Shown piece by piece: positions 27,806-36,246 of a stretch of 64,000 nt of DNA (the first letter of the stretch is position 1; every line of letters begins with the position of its first letter). The translations under genes and the position numbers were made by a program. The DNA is from Klebsiella sp. WP3-W18-ESBL-02 (GTDB lineage Bacteria > Pseudomonadota > Gammaproteobacteria > Enterobacterales > Enterobacteriaceae): positions 3,844,001 through 3,908,000 of the forward strand of contig NZ_AP021972.1 in NCBI RefSeq assembly GCF_014168815.1, given 5' to 3'. The notes beneath the pieces are model-generated. The model had not been told where the DNA came from and made no database searches. It saw only the letters and a program-made list of their open reading frames with translations.

Positions 27806-29079
27806 TTTGCAGATTCCTCGCTGACAATTCGGTTTACCAGTCGACCCACACCCTCAACTTCCACCACCACTTCGTCGCCTGGCACCACGTCGGACAGCCC
27901 TTTCGGCGTGCCGGTGGCGATCATGTCGCCCGGCTGCAGGGTCATAAATTCGCTGAGATAAGAGACCAGGAACGGCACGCTGAAGATCAGATCCGCCGTG
28001 GTGCCCTGCTGACGCAGTTCACCGTTAACGTAAGTGCGCAGCGTTAAGTTATGCGGATCAGGAATGGCCGCTTTCGGCACCACATTGGGCGAAATGGGCG
28101 TCAGACCGTCGCGGCTTTTCACCCGCAGGTTCGGGCGATAGTAGTTTTCCAGATAGTCGCGCACAGCATAGTCGTTACACACGGTGTAGCCGGCGACGTA
28201 GTCCATCGCATCGGCCTCGGCTACCTTGCGCGCCGTTTTGCCGATCACCACCACCAGCTCTGACTCGTAGTGCATATATTCCACGTTGTTCGGACGTACT
28301 GAGGTTTGGTTATCACCGGTCACGGTGTTAGGCGCTTTGATAAATACCAGCGGCTCTTCCGGCGGCTTAAAGTCCAGCTCGCTGGCGTGGTCGGCGTAGT
28401 TCAGCCCCAGCGCGAACAGCGTGCCGTGCTCGTGGGGGCGCGTTACCGGCCTGGCCACCGCATCTTCAACCACCGGGTTTTCCAGCGGTGGGAAGCCCTC
28501 CGCCAGCACGCGTACGCGGTCGCCCGGACGCAGCGCCACGCGGTGGTGCGGAGTTCCCAACAGAATGGCATCGCCAGGGTTGAGCGTGGCAAATTCGCTC
28601 AGGGCGCTCAGCAGTTCGGCGGCGCTGCGCTGGAGATCGGCGGTGTGCCACTGGTCGGCGTGCCGGCCGTTAATTTCGGTCACGATGGTCAGGTTATCAA
28701 CGCTGTCGACATTCACCACCTCGCCCAGCGGGCAGAAGCCGTCGCGGCATTTGGCCTTAATTGCCGGGCGATAGAAGCTCTCCTCTGGCAGACTGACTTC
28801 GTTGGCCAGCGCATAACCCGAGATGAACTGCGCCGCGTCGTCAACTGACACTTTACTGGCGACTTTACCCACCACCAGCGCCACCGTCGCGCCGCTTAAC
28901 ACCGTCTCGCCGGCCGGAAAAGGAATCGGCTCACCGCTACAGGTGACGGTATTGTGCGGCTTAATAAACCAGACTGCCGTTTTCGGCGGTGCGTTATAGG
29001 GGGCCTGCTCAAAGGCTTCGCTCCAGGCATCCAGCTGGCTACGGTGGTTGAGCGCCACGGCGAAAACGGTACCTTTCAT
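27802..29079 (-). CDS. hpaG: HpaG: bifunctional decarboxylase/isomerase of the homoprotocatechuate pathway
   Basis: 425 residues made of two tandem fumarylacetoacetate-hydrolase-like domains. The first (about 1-200) and second (about 205-420, with GLNYADHASELDF and the metal ligands in MHYESELVVVIG) reflect the internal duplication known for HpaG. It decarboxylates 5-oxo-pent-3-ene-1,2,5-tricarboxylate and isomerises the product. It is the first gene of the meta-cleavage operon. The HpaR operator lies just upstream. Confidence 0.95.
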   Translation of the reverse strand: MKGTVFAVALNHRSQLDAWSEAFEQAPYNAPPKTAVWFIKPHNTVTCSGEPIPFPAGETVLSGATVALVVGKVASKVSVDDAAQFISGYALANEVSLPEESFYRPAIKAKCRDGFCPLGEVVNVDSVDNLTIVTEINGRHADQWHTADLQRSAAELLSALSEFATLNPGDAILLGTPHHRVALRPGDRVRVLAEGFPPLENPVVEDAVARPVTRPHEHGTLFALGLNYADHASELDFKPPEEPLVFIKAPNTVTGDNQTSVRPNNVEYMHYESELVVVIGKTARKVAEADAMDYVAGYTVCNDYAVRDYLENYYRPNLRVKSRDGLTPISPNVVPKAAIPDPHNLTLRTYVNGELRQQGTTADLIFSVPFLVSYLSEFMTLQPGDMIATGTPKGLSDVVPGDEVVVEVEGVGRLVNRIVSEESAK

Positions 29080-29107
29080 TTACAGCTCCTTAGCGACAGT
29101 GCTTATT

Positions 29108-29125
29108 TCATTAATATGTTAATGA
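29108..29125. promoter_or_regulatory. HpaR operator candidate 1 (upstream of hpaG)
   Basis: A near-perfect 18-bp palindrome TCATTAATATGTTAATGA, differing only at the centre, lies 29 bp upstream of the hpaG start. HpaR in E. coli W binds two AT-rich palindromes in this same divergent region. Confidence 0.7.
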
Positions 29126-29308
29126 TCTGTTTTATGCCTCCTCTGTTCATTTAGCAAACACAAGTGATTTTTTTGTGATGACATTAACAATAATTTTACA
29201 AAATAAAAATATAAACCTTATATAACAGTGCATTACAAAAACACCATTGATCTAACCGCGGCTTTCAGAGAAAATGCGCTGCTGATAAAAGCAACATTGC
29301 TTTATTGT

Positions 29309-29322
29309 TCATATATTAATGA
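29309..29322. promoter_or_regulatory. HpaR operator candidate 2 (upstream of hpaR)
   Basis: TCATATATTAATGA shares the TCAT...ATTAATGA half with operator 1 and lies 22 bp upstream of the hpaR ATG. It would give autoregulation and looping between the two sites, as described for E. coli W HpaR. Confidence 0.6.
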
Positions 29323-29343
29323 TGAGGTGTGCGAGGAGGCATA

Positions 29344-29757
29344 ATGCACGATTCTTTAACCATCGCCCTGATGCAGGCGCGCGAGGTCGCAATGGGTTAC
29401 TTCCGCCCGATTGTGAAGCAGCACGGCCTGACGGAGCAGCAGTGGCGAATTGTCCGCGTGCTGGTCGATAACCCCTCGATGGATTTTCACGATCTGGCCG
29501 CTGCGACCTGCATTTTACGCCCGAGCCTGACCGGTATTTTGACCCGCATGGAGCGTGATGGTCTGGTTCTGCGCTTGAAGCCGGTTAACGATCAGCGCAA
29601 GCTATACGTCTCGTTAACCAAAGAAGGGTATGCGCTGTATGAACGCGCGCAGGCAAAGGTGGAAGAGGCCTACCTGCAAATTGAGCAGACGTTTACCCCC
29701 GAGAAAATGAAACAGTTGACGGCGCTGCTGCACGATTTTATCGCGCTCGATAAATAA
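29344..29757 (+). CDS. hpaR: MarR-family repressor HpaR
   Basis: 137 residues from the ATG at 29344, preceded by GAGGAGG; an in-frame start at 29329 would place the ribosome site inside the gene. The product starts MHDSLTIALMQAREVAM as in E. coli W HpaR. It has the MarR winged helix with CILRPSLTGILTRMERDGLV. It represses the hpaG operon and itself, relieved by aromatic pathway compounds. Divergent from hpaG. Confidence 0.95.
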   Translation: MHDSLTIALMQAREVAMGYFRPIVKQHGLTEQQWRIVRVLVDNPSMDFHDLAAATCILRPSLTGILTRMERDGLVLRLKPVNDQRKLYVSLTKEGYALYERAQAKVEEAYLQIEQTFTPEKMKQLTALLHDFIALDK

Positions 29758-30066
29758 CCTATTCTCTGCCTGTTTTTACAGCCATTCAGGCAGACATTCC
29801 CGCCTCGAGGGCGCATGTCCGTGCGCTCACCTTCATGACACTTAAGTGGTACACCATCTTAATAATTTTGAATTAGATCACAAAAAATTATGAAACATGG
29901 GTTTAGTATTCGAAAAAAATGTGACACGGATTCACTCTATTTCATAAAAGGACCGCAGTTTGCCGCCGCAGCACCACCCGGCAGCACGATTGATCTTCTC
30001 TCTGTATGACCGCCGTTGCGCCTGTTACGCAGGCCACTTCCATTCTAAGAATTAGAGGTAAGTTTT
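29758..30066 (+). other. Intergenic region upstream of the MFS gene at 30067
   Basis: About 309 bp. Just after hpaR there is an inverted repeat (CTGCCTG...CAGGCAG, 29766-29793). In the middle is the TGGTACACCA palindrome listed separately, within AT-rich DNA. No gene is apparent. Confidence 0.5.
29847..29856. promoter_or_regulatory. GntR-type operator candidate TGGTACACCA
   Basis: The near-palindrome TGGTACACCA, flanked by CTTAAG and TCTTAA, resembles operators of GntR/FadR-subfamily repressors such as UxuR/ExuR (TGGTATACCA). It lies about 210 bp ahead of an MFS gene whose product resembles hexuronate carriers. No GntR regulator is adjacent. Confidence 0.35.
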
Positions 30067-31335
30067 ATGCGCACTACTGGTCATACGCGCTGGTTTATGG
30101 TGGCTCTTGTCACGCTTGGCACCATTTTATGCTACTTAACCCGCAACACGATTTCGGCCGCCGCGCCCACGTTGCAGGACAATCTGCACATCACCACCCA
30201 ACAGTACTCATGGATTGTGGCGACCTTTTCCGCCTGCTACACCATTGCTCAACCGGTTGCTGGCTATGTCCTTGATACGCTTGGCACCAAAGTGGGCTAC
30301 ACCCTGTTCGGCGCGATGTGGGGTATTTTCTGCATCGGCGCGGCTTTCACCAGCAGCTGGCAGGGTCTGGCCCTGTGTCGTGGTCTGGGCGGTTTTGCCG
30401 AAAGCGCGATGATCCCCGCCGGGCTGAAATCCGTCACCGAATGGTTTCCGGACGGCGAACGTTCCGTCGCCGTCGGCTATTTCAACGTCGGCTCCTCAAT
30501 GGGGGCGATCATTGCGCCGCCGATGGTCGCATGGGCTATTTATATTCACAGCTGGCGTCTGGCCTTTATCATCGTCGGTATTGCCAGCGTGATTTGGGCG
30601 CTGGGGTGGTATCTGGTGTATAACCGCCCGGGCCAATGTAAAAGCCTGAGCAAAGAAGAGTACAACTACATCACCGCCGGTCAGCCGGAGAAAAAAACGG
30701 TAGATAAAGTGCATATCGGCCAGCTGCTACGCCAGCGCAAATTCTGGGGTATTGCGCTTCCCCGCTTTCTTGCCGAGCCGGCATGGGGGACCTTCAACGC
30801 ATGGATCCCGTTGTTTATGGTGCACACCTACGGTTTTGATCTGAAGGATATCGCCATGTTCGCGTGGATCCCCATGCTGTTCGCCGACATGGGCTGCGTC
30901 ATTGGTGGCTACTTACCGGGGATTTTCCAGCGCGCCTTCGGGGTCAATATTGTGGTGTCGCGTAAGCTGGTGGTGACGATGGGGGCGGCGCTGATGATTC
31001 TGCCGGGAATGGTCGGACTGTTCAGTAGCCCGTTCGTTGCGATTGCGCTACTGTGCGTCGGCGGTTTTGCCCACCAGTCGCTTTCCGGCGCGCTGATCAC
31101 CCTTTCAGCCGATCTGTTCGACGCCAACGAAGTGGCGACGGCCAACGGCTTCACCGGGATGGCCGCCTGGACCGCGAGCACGCTGTTCGCGCTGGTCGTC
31201 GGCGCGCTGGCCGATACTCTGGGCTTTAGCCCGCTGTTTGCGGTGCTGGCGGCCTTTGACGTCATTGGCGCCGTCATTCTGTGGGCGCTGCTGAAATCGC
31301 CGCAGCCGCAGCAAGAAGTAAGCCCGGCCTGCTAA
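30067..31335 (+). CDS. MFS transporter, ACS family (hexuronate-transporter-like)
   Basis: 422 residues with about 12 helices. The N-terminal region (LCYLTRNTISAAAPTLQDNL) and the SWRLAFIIVGI and GQCKSLSKEE loop sequences place it among the anion:cation symporters for sugar acids, near ExuT. The substrate cannot be read from sequence. It has its own promoter region and is convergent with yhcH, so it is not part of the hpa or nan operons by position, although it could serve either. RBS AGAGGTAAG. Confidence 0.7.
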   Translation: MRTTGHTRWFMVALVTLGTILCYLTRNTISAAAPTLQDNLHITTQQYSWIVATFSACYTIAQPVAGYVLDTLGTKVGYTLFGAMWGIFCIGAAFTSSWQGLALCRGLGGFAESAMIPAGLKSVTEWFPDGERSVAVGYFNVGSSMGAIIAPPMVAWAIYIHSWRLAFIIVGIASVIWALGWYLVYNRPGQCKSLSKEEYNYITAGQPEKKTVDKVHIGQLLRQRKFWGIALPRFLAEPAWGTFNAWIPLFMVHTYGFDLKDIAMFAWIPMLFADMGCVIGGYLPGIFQRAFGVNIVVSRKLVVTMGAALMILPGMVGLFSSPFVAIALLCVGGFAHQSLSGALITLSADLFDANEVATANGFTGMAAWTASTLFALVVGALADTLGFSPLFAVLAAFDVIGAVILWALLKSPQPQQEVSPAC

Positions 31336-31348
31336 GCCGGGCCCGCAG

Positions 31349-31816
31349 TTACGGCATCAGCAAACTTTTTTTGACCTTCACGACCGCTTTTTTCAGCTCG
31401 CGGCGGTGGTCAGTGAGTATCCCCGGCTTATGCGGCTCGCCGGGGAGAAACACGGCGAACATACCGGCACGTAACGTTACCGACTGCGGGTTATCAATGG
31501 CGTCGCACAGCTGATAATCCTCGTCCGTATGCCACACATCACATTCCCTTGCGCTGTCGGCCACGCCAAAATCAATGCGCTCCTCCCCCACCAGCAGGAT
31601 TTGTATATCGATAAATTCCGCGTGCAGCTCGGCCCGTTTCTCCGCCGCTGGCTGGGTCATAAACTGCATAACGTTCATATAAATATCGTCTCCCTGCAAA
31701 GGGTAACGGCCCGGCTCACGCTGCTGTGGCTGCGCCTGTAAAGCCAGCGTCAGAGCCGTGTGTAGAGCGGAGGGTAGCCCGGCGCAATCCGGGTAACGGC
31801 TATCACCAATAATCAT
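31349..31816 (-). CDS. yhcH: YhcH/NanQ-like beta-barrel protein of the sialic acid operon
   Basis: 155 residues, YhcH/YjgK/YiaL family. E. coli YhcH (NanQ) is linked to sialic acid anomerisation. The metal/pocket region EFIDIQILLVGEERIDFG and the FLPGEPHKPGI tail match the E. coli protein closely. Last gene of the nanT-E-K-yhcH operon; its start meets the nanK stop. Confidence 0.9.
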   Translation of the reverse strand: MIIGDSRYPDCAGLPSALHTALTLALQAQPQQREPGRYPLQGDDIYMNVMQFMTQPAAEKRAELHAEFIDIQILLVGEERIDFGVADSARECDVWHTDEDYQLCDAIDNPQSVTLRAGMFAVFLPGEPHKPGILTDHRRELKKAVVKVKKSLLMP

Positions 31817-32688
31817 TATGCTTCCTCTTCTGCCAACAGCGCGGCGCCAAGCAGGCCCGCGTCATGCCGGTGATGTGCGGCCACCACGGCCGTGTGAAAG
31901 GGGGACGGTTCCTGCGCCAGAAAGCCGGTCACCAGGGATAAGTAACCCTCCGCCAGGCCGACGCTGCCACCCAGCACCACACATTGGCAGTCATAGCTGG
32001 CTTTCAGGTCAGCAATCAGACGGGCCAGGGTTCGTGCCGAGCCCGTAATCAGGCGTGTTGCCTGCGGGTGCCCGTTCAGATGCTGCGCATAAATCGCCCG
32101 CGCATCCAGGCCAAGCAGGTCATCCTCGGCCTGAGCGGCAATGCCACGACCGGAAGCTATCGCCTCAACGCAACCGCGTCGGCCACAACCACACAGCGGC
32201 CCGTGCGGGTCCGCCAGCGTATGCCCAATATGCCCGGCGAGCCCCTGATGGCCGGTTATCAGCTTACCGTTGCCGATAATGCCGCCGCCGACGCCGGTTG
32301 ACACCGTGATAAACGCCATATCGCGAACGGTAACCGGCAGCGCGCGATACTCGGCCCACGCCGCCGCCTGCGCATCGTTCACCGCCAGACACGGTAGCCC
32401 GGTTAGCGCGGTGAGGGTATCCACCAGCGGAAACTGCGCCAGCCCCCCCAGATTATCCGGGTTAAGCGCCGTTAACAGTCCGCTGCGAATAATGCCCGTA
32501 GAAGCCACCGCCACGCGCTGCGCACGACCGATAAGCGGCATAATCAGCGCATGCAGCGCCTCGCGCAGCGCGGTAGGCGTCTGGCTAGCGGGCGTCGGCA
32601 GTTCTCGGCGTGCAAGCACCTGCCGTTGAGCATTAATCAGCCCTGCAGCAAGTTTGGTGCCGCCGATATCAATCGCCAGCGTCGTCAT
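31816..32688 (-). CDS. nanK: N-acetylmannosamine kinase NanK
   Basis: 290 residues from the ATG at 32686-32688, which begins MTTLAIDIGGTKLAAG. ROK family kinase with the ATP motif DIGGTK and the zinc motif GPLCGCGRRGCVEAIASG. It phosphorylates N-acetylmannosamine at O6 after sialate cleavage. Overlaps the end of nanE by 4 bp, so translation is coupled. Confidence 0.94.
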   Translation of the reverse strand: MTTLAIDIGGTKLAAGLINAQRQVLARRELPTPASQTPTALREALHALIMPLIGRAQRVAVASTGIIRSGLLTALNPDNLGGLAQFPLVDTLTALTGLPCLAVNDAQAAAWAEYRALPVTVRDMAFITVSTGVGGGIIGNGKLITGHQGLAGHIGHTLADPHGPLCGCGRRGCVEAIASGRGIAAQAEDDLLGLDARAIYAQHLNGHPQATRLITGSARTLARLIADLKASYDCQCVVLGGSVGLAEGYLSLVTGFLAQEPSPFHTAVVAAHHRHDAGLLGAALLAEEEA

Positions 32689-33374
32689 ACGCGCTCTCCG
32701 GTTATCGCCTCGCGATACCACTGGCAGATATGCTCAAGGCGGGTAATGGCCGACCCTACGGTGACAGCCCAGGCACCGTGCTGCATCGCCTGAGCGGCCT
32801 GCGCTGGCGAGTTGTATCGCCCTTCGGCTATCACCCGGAAGCCTTTGTGGCTCAGTGCCGCCACCAGCGCCAGATCCGGCGCCTGCGGCACCTCGTCGGT
32901 GGTATAGCCCGATAGCGTCGTTCCCAGAATATCCGCGCCCAGTTCATGGCAGGCCGCGGCGTCCTGGATCGACGAACAGTCCGCCATGGCCAGACGCTGA
33001 TGGTGATGAATGCGGGCAATCAGCTCCGCTACCGCCACCGGGCGCGGGCGCTCGGTGCCGTCGAAAGCGATAATGTCGGCACCGGCCTGCGCTAGCGCAT
33101 CGACATCCTCAAGGTAGGGCGTGATACGCACCGCGGAATCGGCAAGATCGCGCTTGATAATGCCAATAATGGGGACGTCGATGAGCGGCCGCGTGGCCTG
33201 TAGGTTATTGATCCCTTCAATGCGCACCGCCACGGCTCCCGCCTGCACCGCCGCCAGCGCCATGGCGGCAACGATTTCCGGTTTATCTAACGGGCTACCG
33301 GGCACCGGCTGGCAGGAGACGATCAGTCCACCGTGCTGTTGAATGTTTGCATCCAGATTTTCTAACAACGACAT
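32685..33374 (-). CDS. nanE: N-acetylmannosamine-6-phosphate 2-epimerase NanE
   Basis: 229 residues, TIM-barrel epimerase converting ManNAc-6-P to GlcNAc-6-P. GGLIVSCQPVPGSPLDKPEI at the N-terminus, the catalytic KRD triplet (IIKRDLADS) and VIAEGRYNSPAQA match E. coli NanE very closely. Same order as in E. coli (T-E-K-yhcH). Confidence 0.95.
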   Translation of the reverse strand: MSLLENLDANIQQHGGLIVSCQPVPGSPLDKPEIVAAMALAAVQAGAVAVRIEGINNLQATRPLIDVPIIGIIKRDLADSAVRITPYLEDVDALAQAGADIIAFDGTERPRPVAVAELIARIHHHQRLAMADCSSIQDAAACHELGADILGTTLSGYTTDEVPQAPDLALVAALSHKGFRVIAEGRYNSPAQAAQAMQHGAWAVTVGSAITRLEHICQWYREAITGERV

Positions 33375-33424
33375 AAGTACATCCTTAACTTCATTGTGCG
33401 CCCGGCGCGTCCGGGCGCCTTTAA

Positions 33425-34915
33425 TTAATGCTTACCGCACGCCGGAACCGATTTCTCTGCATGCCGCGTCAACGCGCCGCTGAACGGCTTGCCATCGATA
33501 GCATCATGGGTGCGCAGCGCTTCCGGACGGATCCAGCGCTGTACGCGGGAGGGCATATCCAGGCCGATGAGCAGAATCACGACAAACGTCAGGCCGAAGG
33601 AGAGCGAACCCAGCGCACTGCCCAGGCTCAGATGCTGCGCAACCAGTGCACCGATGACCGGTGCCGCCGCGCCGCCCAGCGCCCCCACGTTGTAGGTAAA
33701 GCCCAGACCTGCCGCTCGCTGGTCTGTATCGAAATACCCGCCGATAAGCTTCGGCAGAATCCCGGCAATCCCCTGCCCCAGCATCTGCTGGAAGAACAGC
33801 AGGATCCCCAGCCCCCAGATGCTGGAGCCGCCGATAGCAAATACGGGAATAATCAGTAACTGAGACGCCAGCAGGCTGCACACATAGGCTTTACGTGTCC
33901 CCAGCCAGTCGCCGAGGAAACCGCCGACGATGCAGCCCACCGCCGCGCCGAAGCCGCTGAAGAACAGCACCTGCGCAACGGTCGCCGGGTTGTAGCCAAG
34001 TTCGCTTTTCAGATAGGTTGGCAGCAGCGCCTGAATAGGCCACGAATAGAGGAAGGCGAACAGCACGACCACCATCAGCATGACGCCCGTTGGCCAACGC
34101 TTGCCGCTGCTTTGCACCATAAAGCTGATAAAGATCGCCGCACACAGCAGCGCCAGCAGCAGGATAATGGCCGGGTTATGCAGGTTTCCGGCAAAGCAGA
34201 ACCACAGTGCCGCAGCGGCCAGGCAGGTCATCAGCACATTCAGCGCCCGCAGCCTGCCGCGATACAGAATATCGACCATAGTACGCACCGGAGCCTTATT
34301 GGCCTTGCGTTCTTTCCAGTCCTGCGTTTCAGGAATATTTTTACGCAACCACAGGGCGAAAATGATGGGCAGAATGCCGATGAAAAACAGCGCACGCCAG
34401 CCCCACACGGGGACAATCAGGCTGTAGACCTGCGCGGCGACAACCGCCCCTACTGAGAAGCCGGAGATCAGGAAACCGCTGGCCTTATTGCGCAGCTGTT
34501 TTGGCCAGCTTTCAATCACGTAGGTCGCACTGGAGCCGTACTCGCCCGCCATCCCCATGCCGATCACCATACGGGCGATAAACATGGAGGTGTAGCCCGG
34601 CGCCAACCCGCAGGCCAGCGTCCCCACCGAGAAGAGAATGATGCTGGTCACCATCGCCAGGCGTCGGCCATAGCGATCGCCCATCGCCCCTAACAGCAGG
34701 CCGCCGAACCAGCGAGAAATAAAGGCGGCGGAAATAATACTCGCCGCCTGGACGGTAGTGAGCTGAAACTCACTTTGAACCTCGGTTAACACCAGGGCAA
34801 TTAAGACAAAGTCAAAACCATCAAGCAAATAGCCAAGCCATGCGGCTGAAAAAGCCCGCCACTGGGATTTATTAAGGTGTTTGTACCATGGAATGGCCTT
34901 TGTAATTCCACTCAT
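33425..34915 (-). CDS. nanT: Sialic acid:H+ symporter NanT
   Basis: 496 residues from the ATG at 34913-34915, exactly the length of E. coli NanT, with AGGAGA ahead of it; the open frame extends about 300 bp further upstream but without NanT sequence. The N-terminus (WRAFSAAWLGYLLDGFDFV) and the long central hydrophobic segment typical of the 14-helix NanT are retained. Closely related to E. coli NanT across its length. First gene of the minus-strand nan operon. A palindrome listed at 34980-35000 sits just upstream. Confidence 0.94.
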   Translation of the reverse strand: MSGITKAIPWYKHLNKSQWRAFSAAWLGYLLDGFDFVLIALVLTEVQSEFQLTTVQAASIISAAFISRWFGGLLLGAMGDRYGRRLAMVTSIILFSVGTLACGLAPGYTSMFIARMVIGMGMAGEYGSSATYVIESWPKQLRNKASGFLISGFSVGAVVAAQVYSLIVPVWGWRALFFIGILPIIFALWLRKNIPETQDWKERKANKAPVRTMVDILYRGRLRALNVLMTCLAAAALWFCFAGNLHNPAIILLLALLCAAIFISFMVQSSGKRWPTGVMLMVVVLFAFLYSWPIQALLPTYLKSELGYNPATVAQVLFFSGFGAAVGCIVGGFLGDWLGTRKAYVCSLLASQLLIIPVFAIGGSSIWGLGILLFFQQMLGQGIAGILPKLIGGYFDTDQRAAGLGFTYNVGALGGAAAPVIGALVAQHLSLGSALGSLSFGLTFVVILLIGLDMPSRVQRWIRPEALRTHDAIDGKPFSGALTRHAEKSVPACGKH

Positions 34916-34979
34916 GTTGCTCTCCTGTGATGAGCAAATTCCACTACCTATGTGCCTAAGGAGAGGGCGTCTCGCCCCC

Positions 34980-35000
34980 AAATGAAGTAAAACTCCATTT
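34980..35000. promoter_or_regulatory. RpiR/NanR operator candidate upstream of nanT
   Basis: Palindrome with arms AAATGAAGT and ACTCCATTT around AAA (one mismatch in nine pairs), 64 bp upstream of the nanT start. A close relative (AAATGAAG ... ACTCC read on the minus strand) lies upstream of nanA at 36188-36207. RpiR-family operators are typically inverted repeats of this size. Confidence 0.55.
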
Positions 35001-35047
35001 AATTTATTTACAAGAAGCAAAGCACCACAAGAAGCCTGCATGAAATC

Positions 35048-35063
35048 TGTGAACAACGTCATA
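35048..35063. promoter_or_regulatory. CRP site candidate in the nanT/regulator gap
   Basis: TGTGA, six bases, TCATA matches the CRP core TGTGA-N6-TCACA at 9 of 10 positions. Catabolite activation is known for nan operons in E. coli, Haemophilus and Vibrio. Confidence 0.45.
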
Positions 35064-35236
35064 GAGGTAAGCGTCAGGAAGTTTAAAAAAGGGATCTGAG
35101 TCACAGCATTAGCCCACACGGCCAGCCGCACGCGCAAAATGGCGGCAATTACGCGGTTTTTACGCCGATTTTCTTGCCTGACCGCAGACGCTGCCCCATC
35201 ATGAACATCCACCGTCAGCGCGAAGAGCAGGAAGCA

Positions 35237-36124
35237 ATGGAGAGTCCGAATTCACCGGTTAAGGCCGGAAAAATACTTGATACTCTGGGAGCCATGCAGA
35301 GCAGTCTGACCCGCGTCGGGCAGCGCATTGCCCACTACATCATGACCTCCCCACACCGAGTGACGCAGCTTTCTATCGCCGATCTTTCGCAGGAAATTAA
35401 CGCCGGAGAAGCCTCGGTCATTCGCTTTTGTCGCCAGCTGGGCTACAAGGGTTTTCAGAATTTCAAAATGGAGCTCGCCATTGAGCTGGCGATGGTCGAT
35501 AGCGACGACAGCAGCACGCTGCTGGACGCTGAAGTGGTGGAAAATGACGATGCCCATACGATTGGCCTGAAGCTACAGGGCGTCATCGCCAACGTGCTCT
35601 CTGAGACGCTCAACCTGCTGGACATGCACCAGGTTGAACAGGTCGTCGACGCACTGTACGCCTGTAACAGCGCCTATATCTTCGGCGTGGGTGCCTCGGG
35701 CATCACCGCTGAAGAAATGAAGCACAAGCTGATGCGCATTGGTCTGCGGGTAGACGCCCTGACCAATAATCACTTTATGTATATGCAGGCCTCCCTGCTT
35801 AAGCCAGGCGATGTGGCGGTCGGCATCAGCCATTCCGGCCATTCACCGGAAACCACCCACGCGCTGCATCTGGCGAAAGAAGCGGGCGCCACCACCGTTG
35901 CTCTCACCCACAATCTCGGCTCACCGTTAAGTAAAGTGGCTGATTTTACTCTGATTAATGGTAATCGACAGGGGCGATTGCAGGGCGACTCGATAGGGAC
36001 AAAGACCGCACAGCTGTTTGTGCTGGATCTGATCTACACCCTGTTGGTGCAGAAAGATCCGGAACAGGCTAAAGCCAACAAACTGCGCACCATGGATGCG
36101 TTAACGGTTCCCCGTCAGGCTTGA
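35237..36124 (+). CDS. RpiR-family transcriptional regulator, probable NanR/SiaR type
   Basis: About 295 residues from the ATG at 35237 (AGGAAG just upstream); in-frame ATGs at 35174 and 35201 are alternatives. N-terminal helix-turn-helix (LTRVGQRIAHYIMTSPHRV, then INAGEASVIRFCRQLGYKG) and a C-terminal SIS sugar-phosphate-binding domain (about 125-260, with FGVGASGITAEEM and GISHSGHSPETTHA). Divergent from nanT and directly upstream of nanA, so it likely controls both with an amino sugar phosphate as effector, as RpiR-type regulators do for sialate in Vibrio and Haemophilus. E. coli uses an unrelated GntR protein for this job. Confidence 0.8.
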   Translation: MESPNSPVKAGKILDTLGAMQSSLTRVGQRIAHYIMTSPHRVTQLSIADLSQEINAGEASVIRFCRQLGYKGFQNFKMELAIELAMVDSDDSSTLLDAEVVENDDAHTIGLKLQGVIANVLSETLNLLDMHQVEQVVDALYACNSAYIFGVGASGITAEEMKHKLMRIGLRVDALTNNHFMYMQASLLKPGDVAVGISHSGHSPETTHALHLAKEAGATTVALTHNLGSPLSKVADFTLINGNRQGRLQGDSIGTKTAQLFVLDLIYTLLVQKDPEQAKANKLRTMDALTVPRQA

Positions 36125-36187
36125 TTTAGTGCTATCGATCACACTCTGATACTCTCGCTTTTCGTCGTGGGTATCATTTCATCGCAA

Positions 36188-36207
36188 ATTGGAGTTATGC
36201 TTCATTT
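36188..36207. promoter_or_regulatory. RpiR/NanR operator candidate upstream of nanA
   Basis: On the minus strand AAATGAAG, CATA, then ACTCCAATTT, sharing 14 of 17 core positions with the nanT-side palindrome but in the opposite orientation. Lies about 40 bp ahead of nanA. A weak CRP-like half-site (TCACA at 36139-36143) is further upstream. Confidence 0.5.
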
Positions 36208-36246
36208 AACTTTTATTTAAGAAGAAAAACACCAATTGAGGTTTAC

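Larger units (their letters stand above)
34916..35236. other. Divergent control region nanT / RpiR regulator
   Basis: About 320 bp. Holds the operator-like palindrome (34980-35000) and a CRP-like site (35048-35063), both listed separately. Between them is AT-rich DNA suited to overlapping promoters. No gene. Confidence 0.55.

Noticed and set aside
36126..36143. CRP site upstream of nanA
   Set aside because: Only the right half (TCACA) fits; the left half matches 3 of 5. Too weak to list as a feature.
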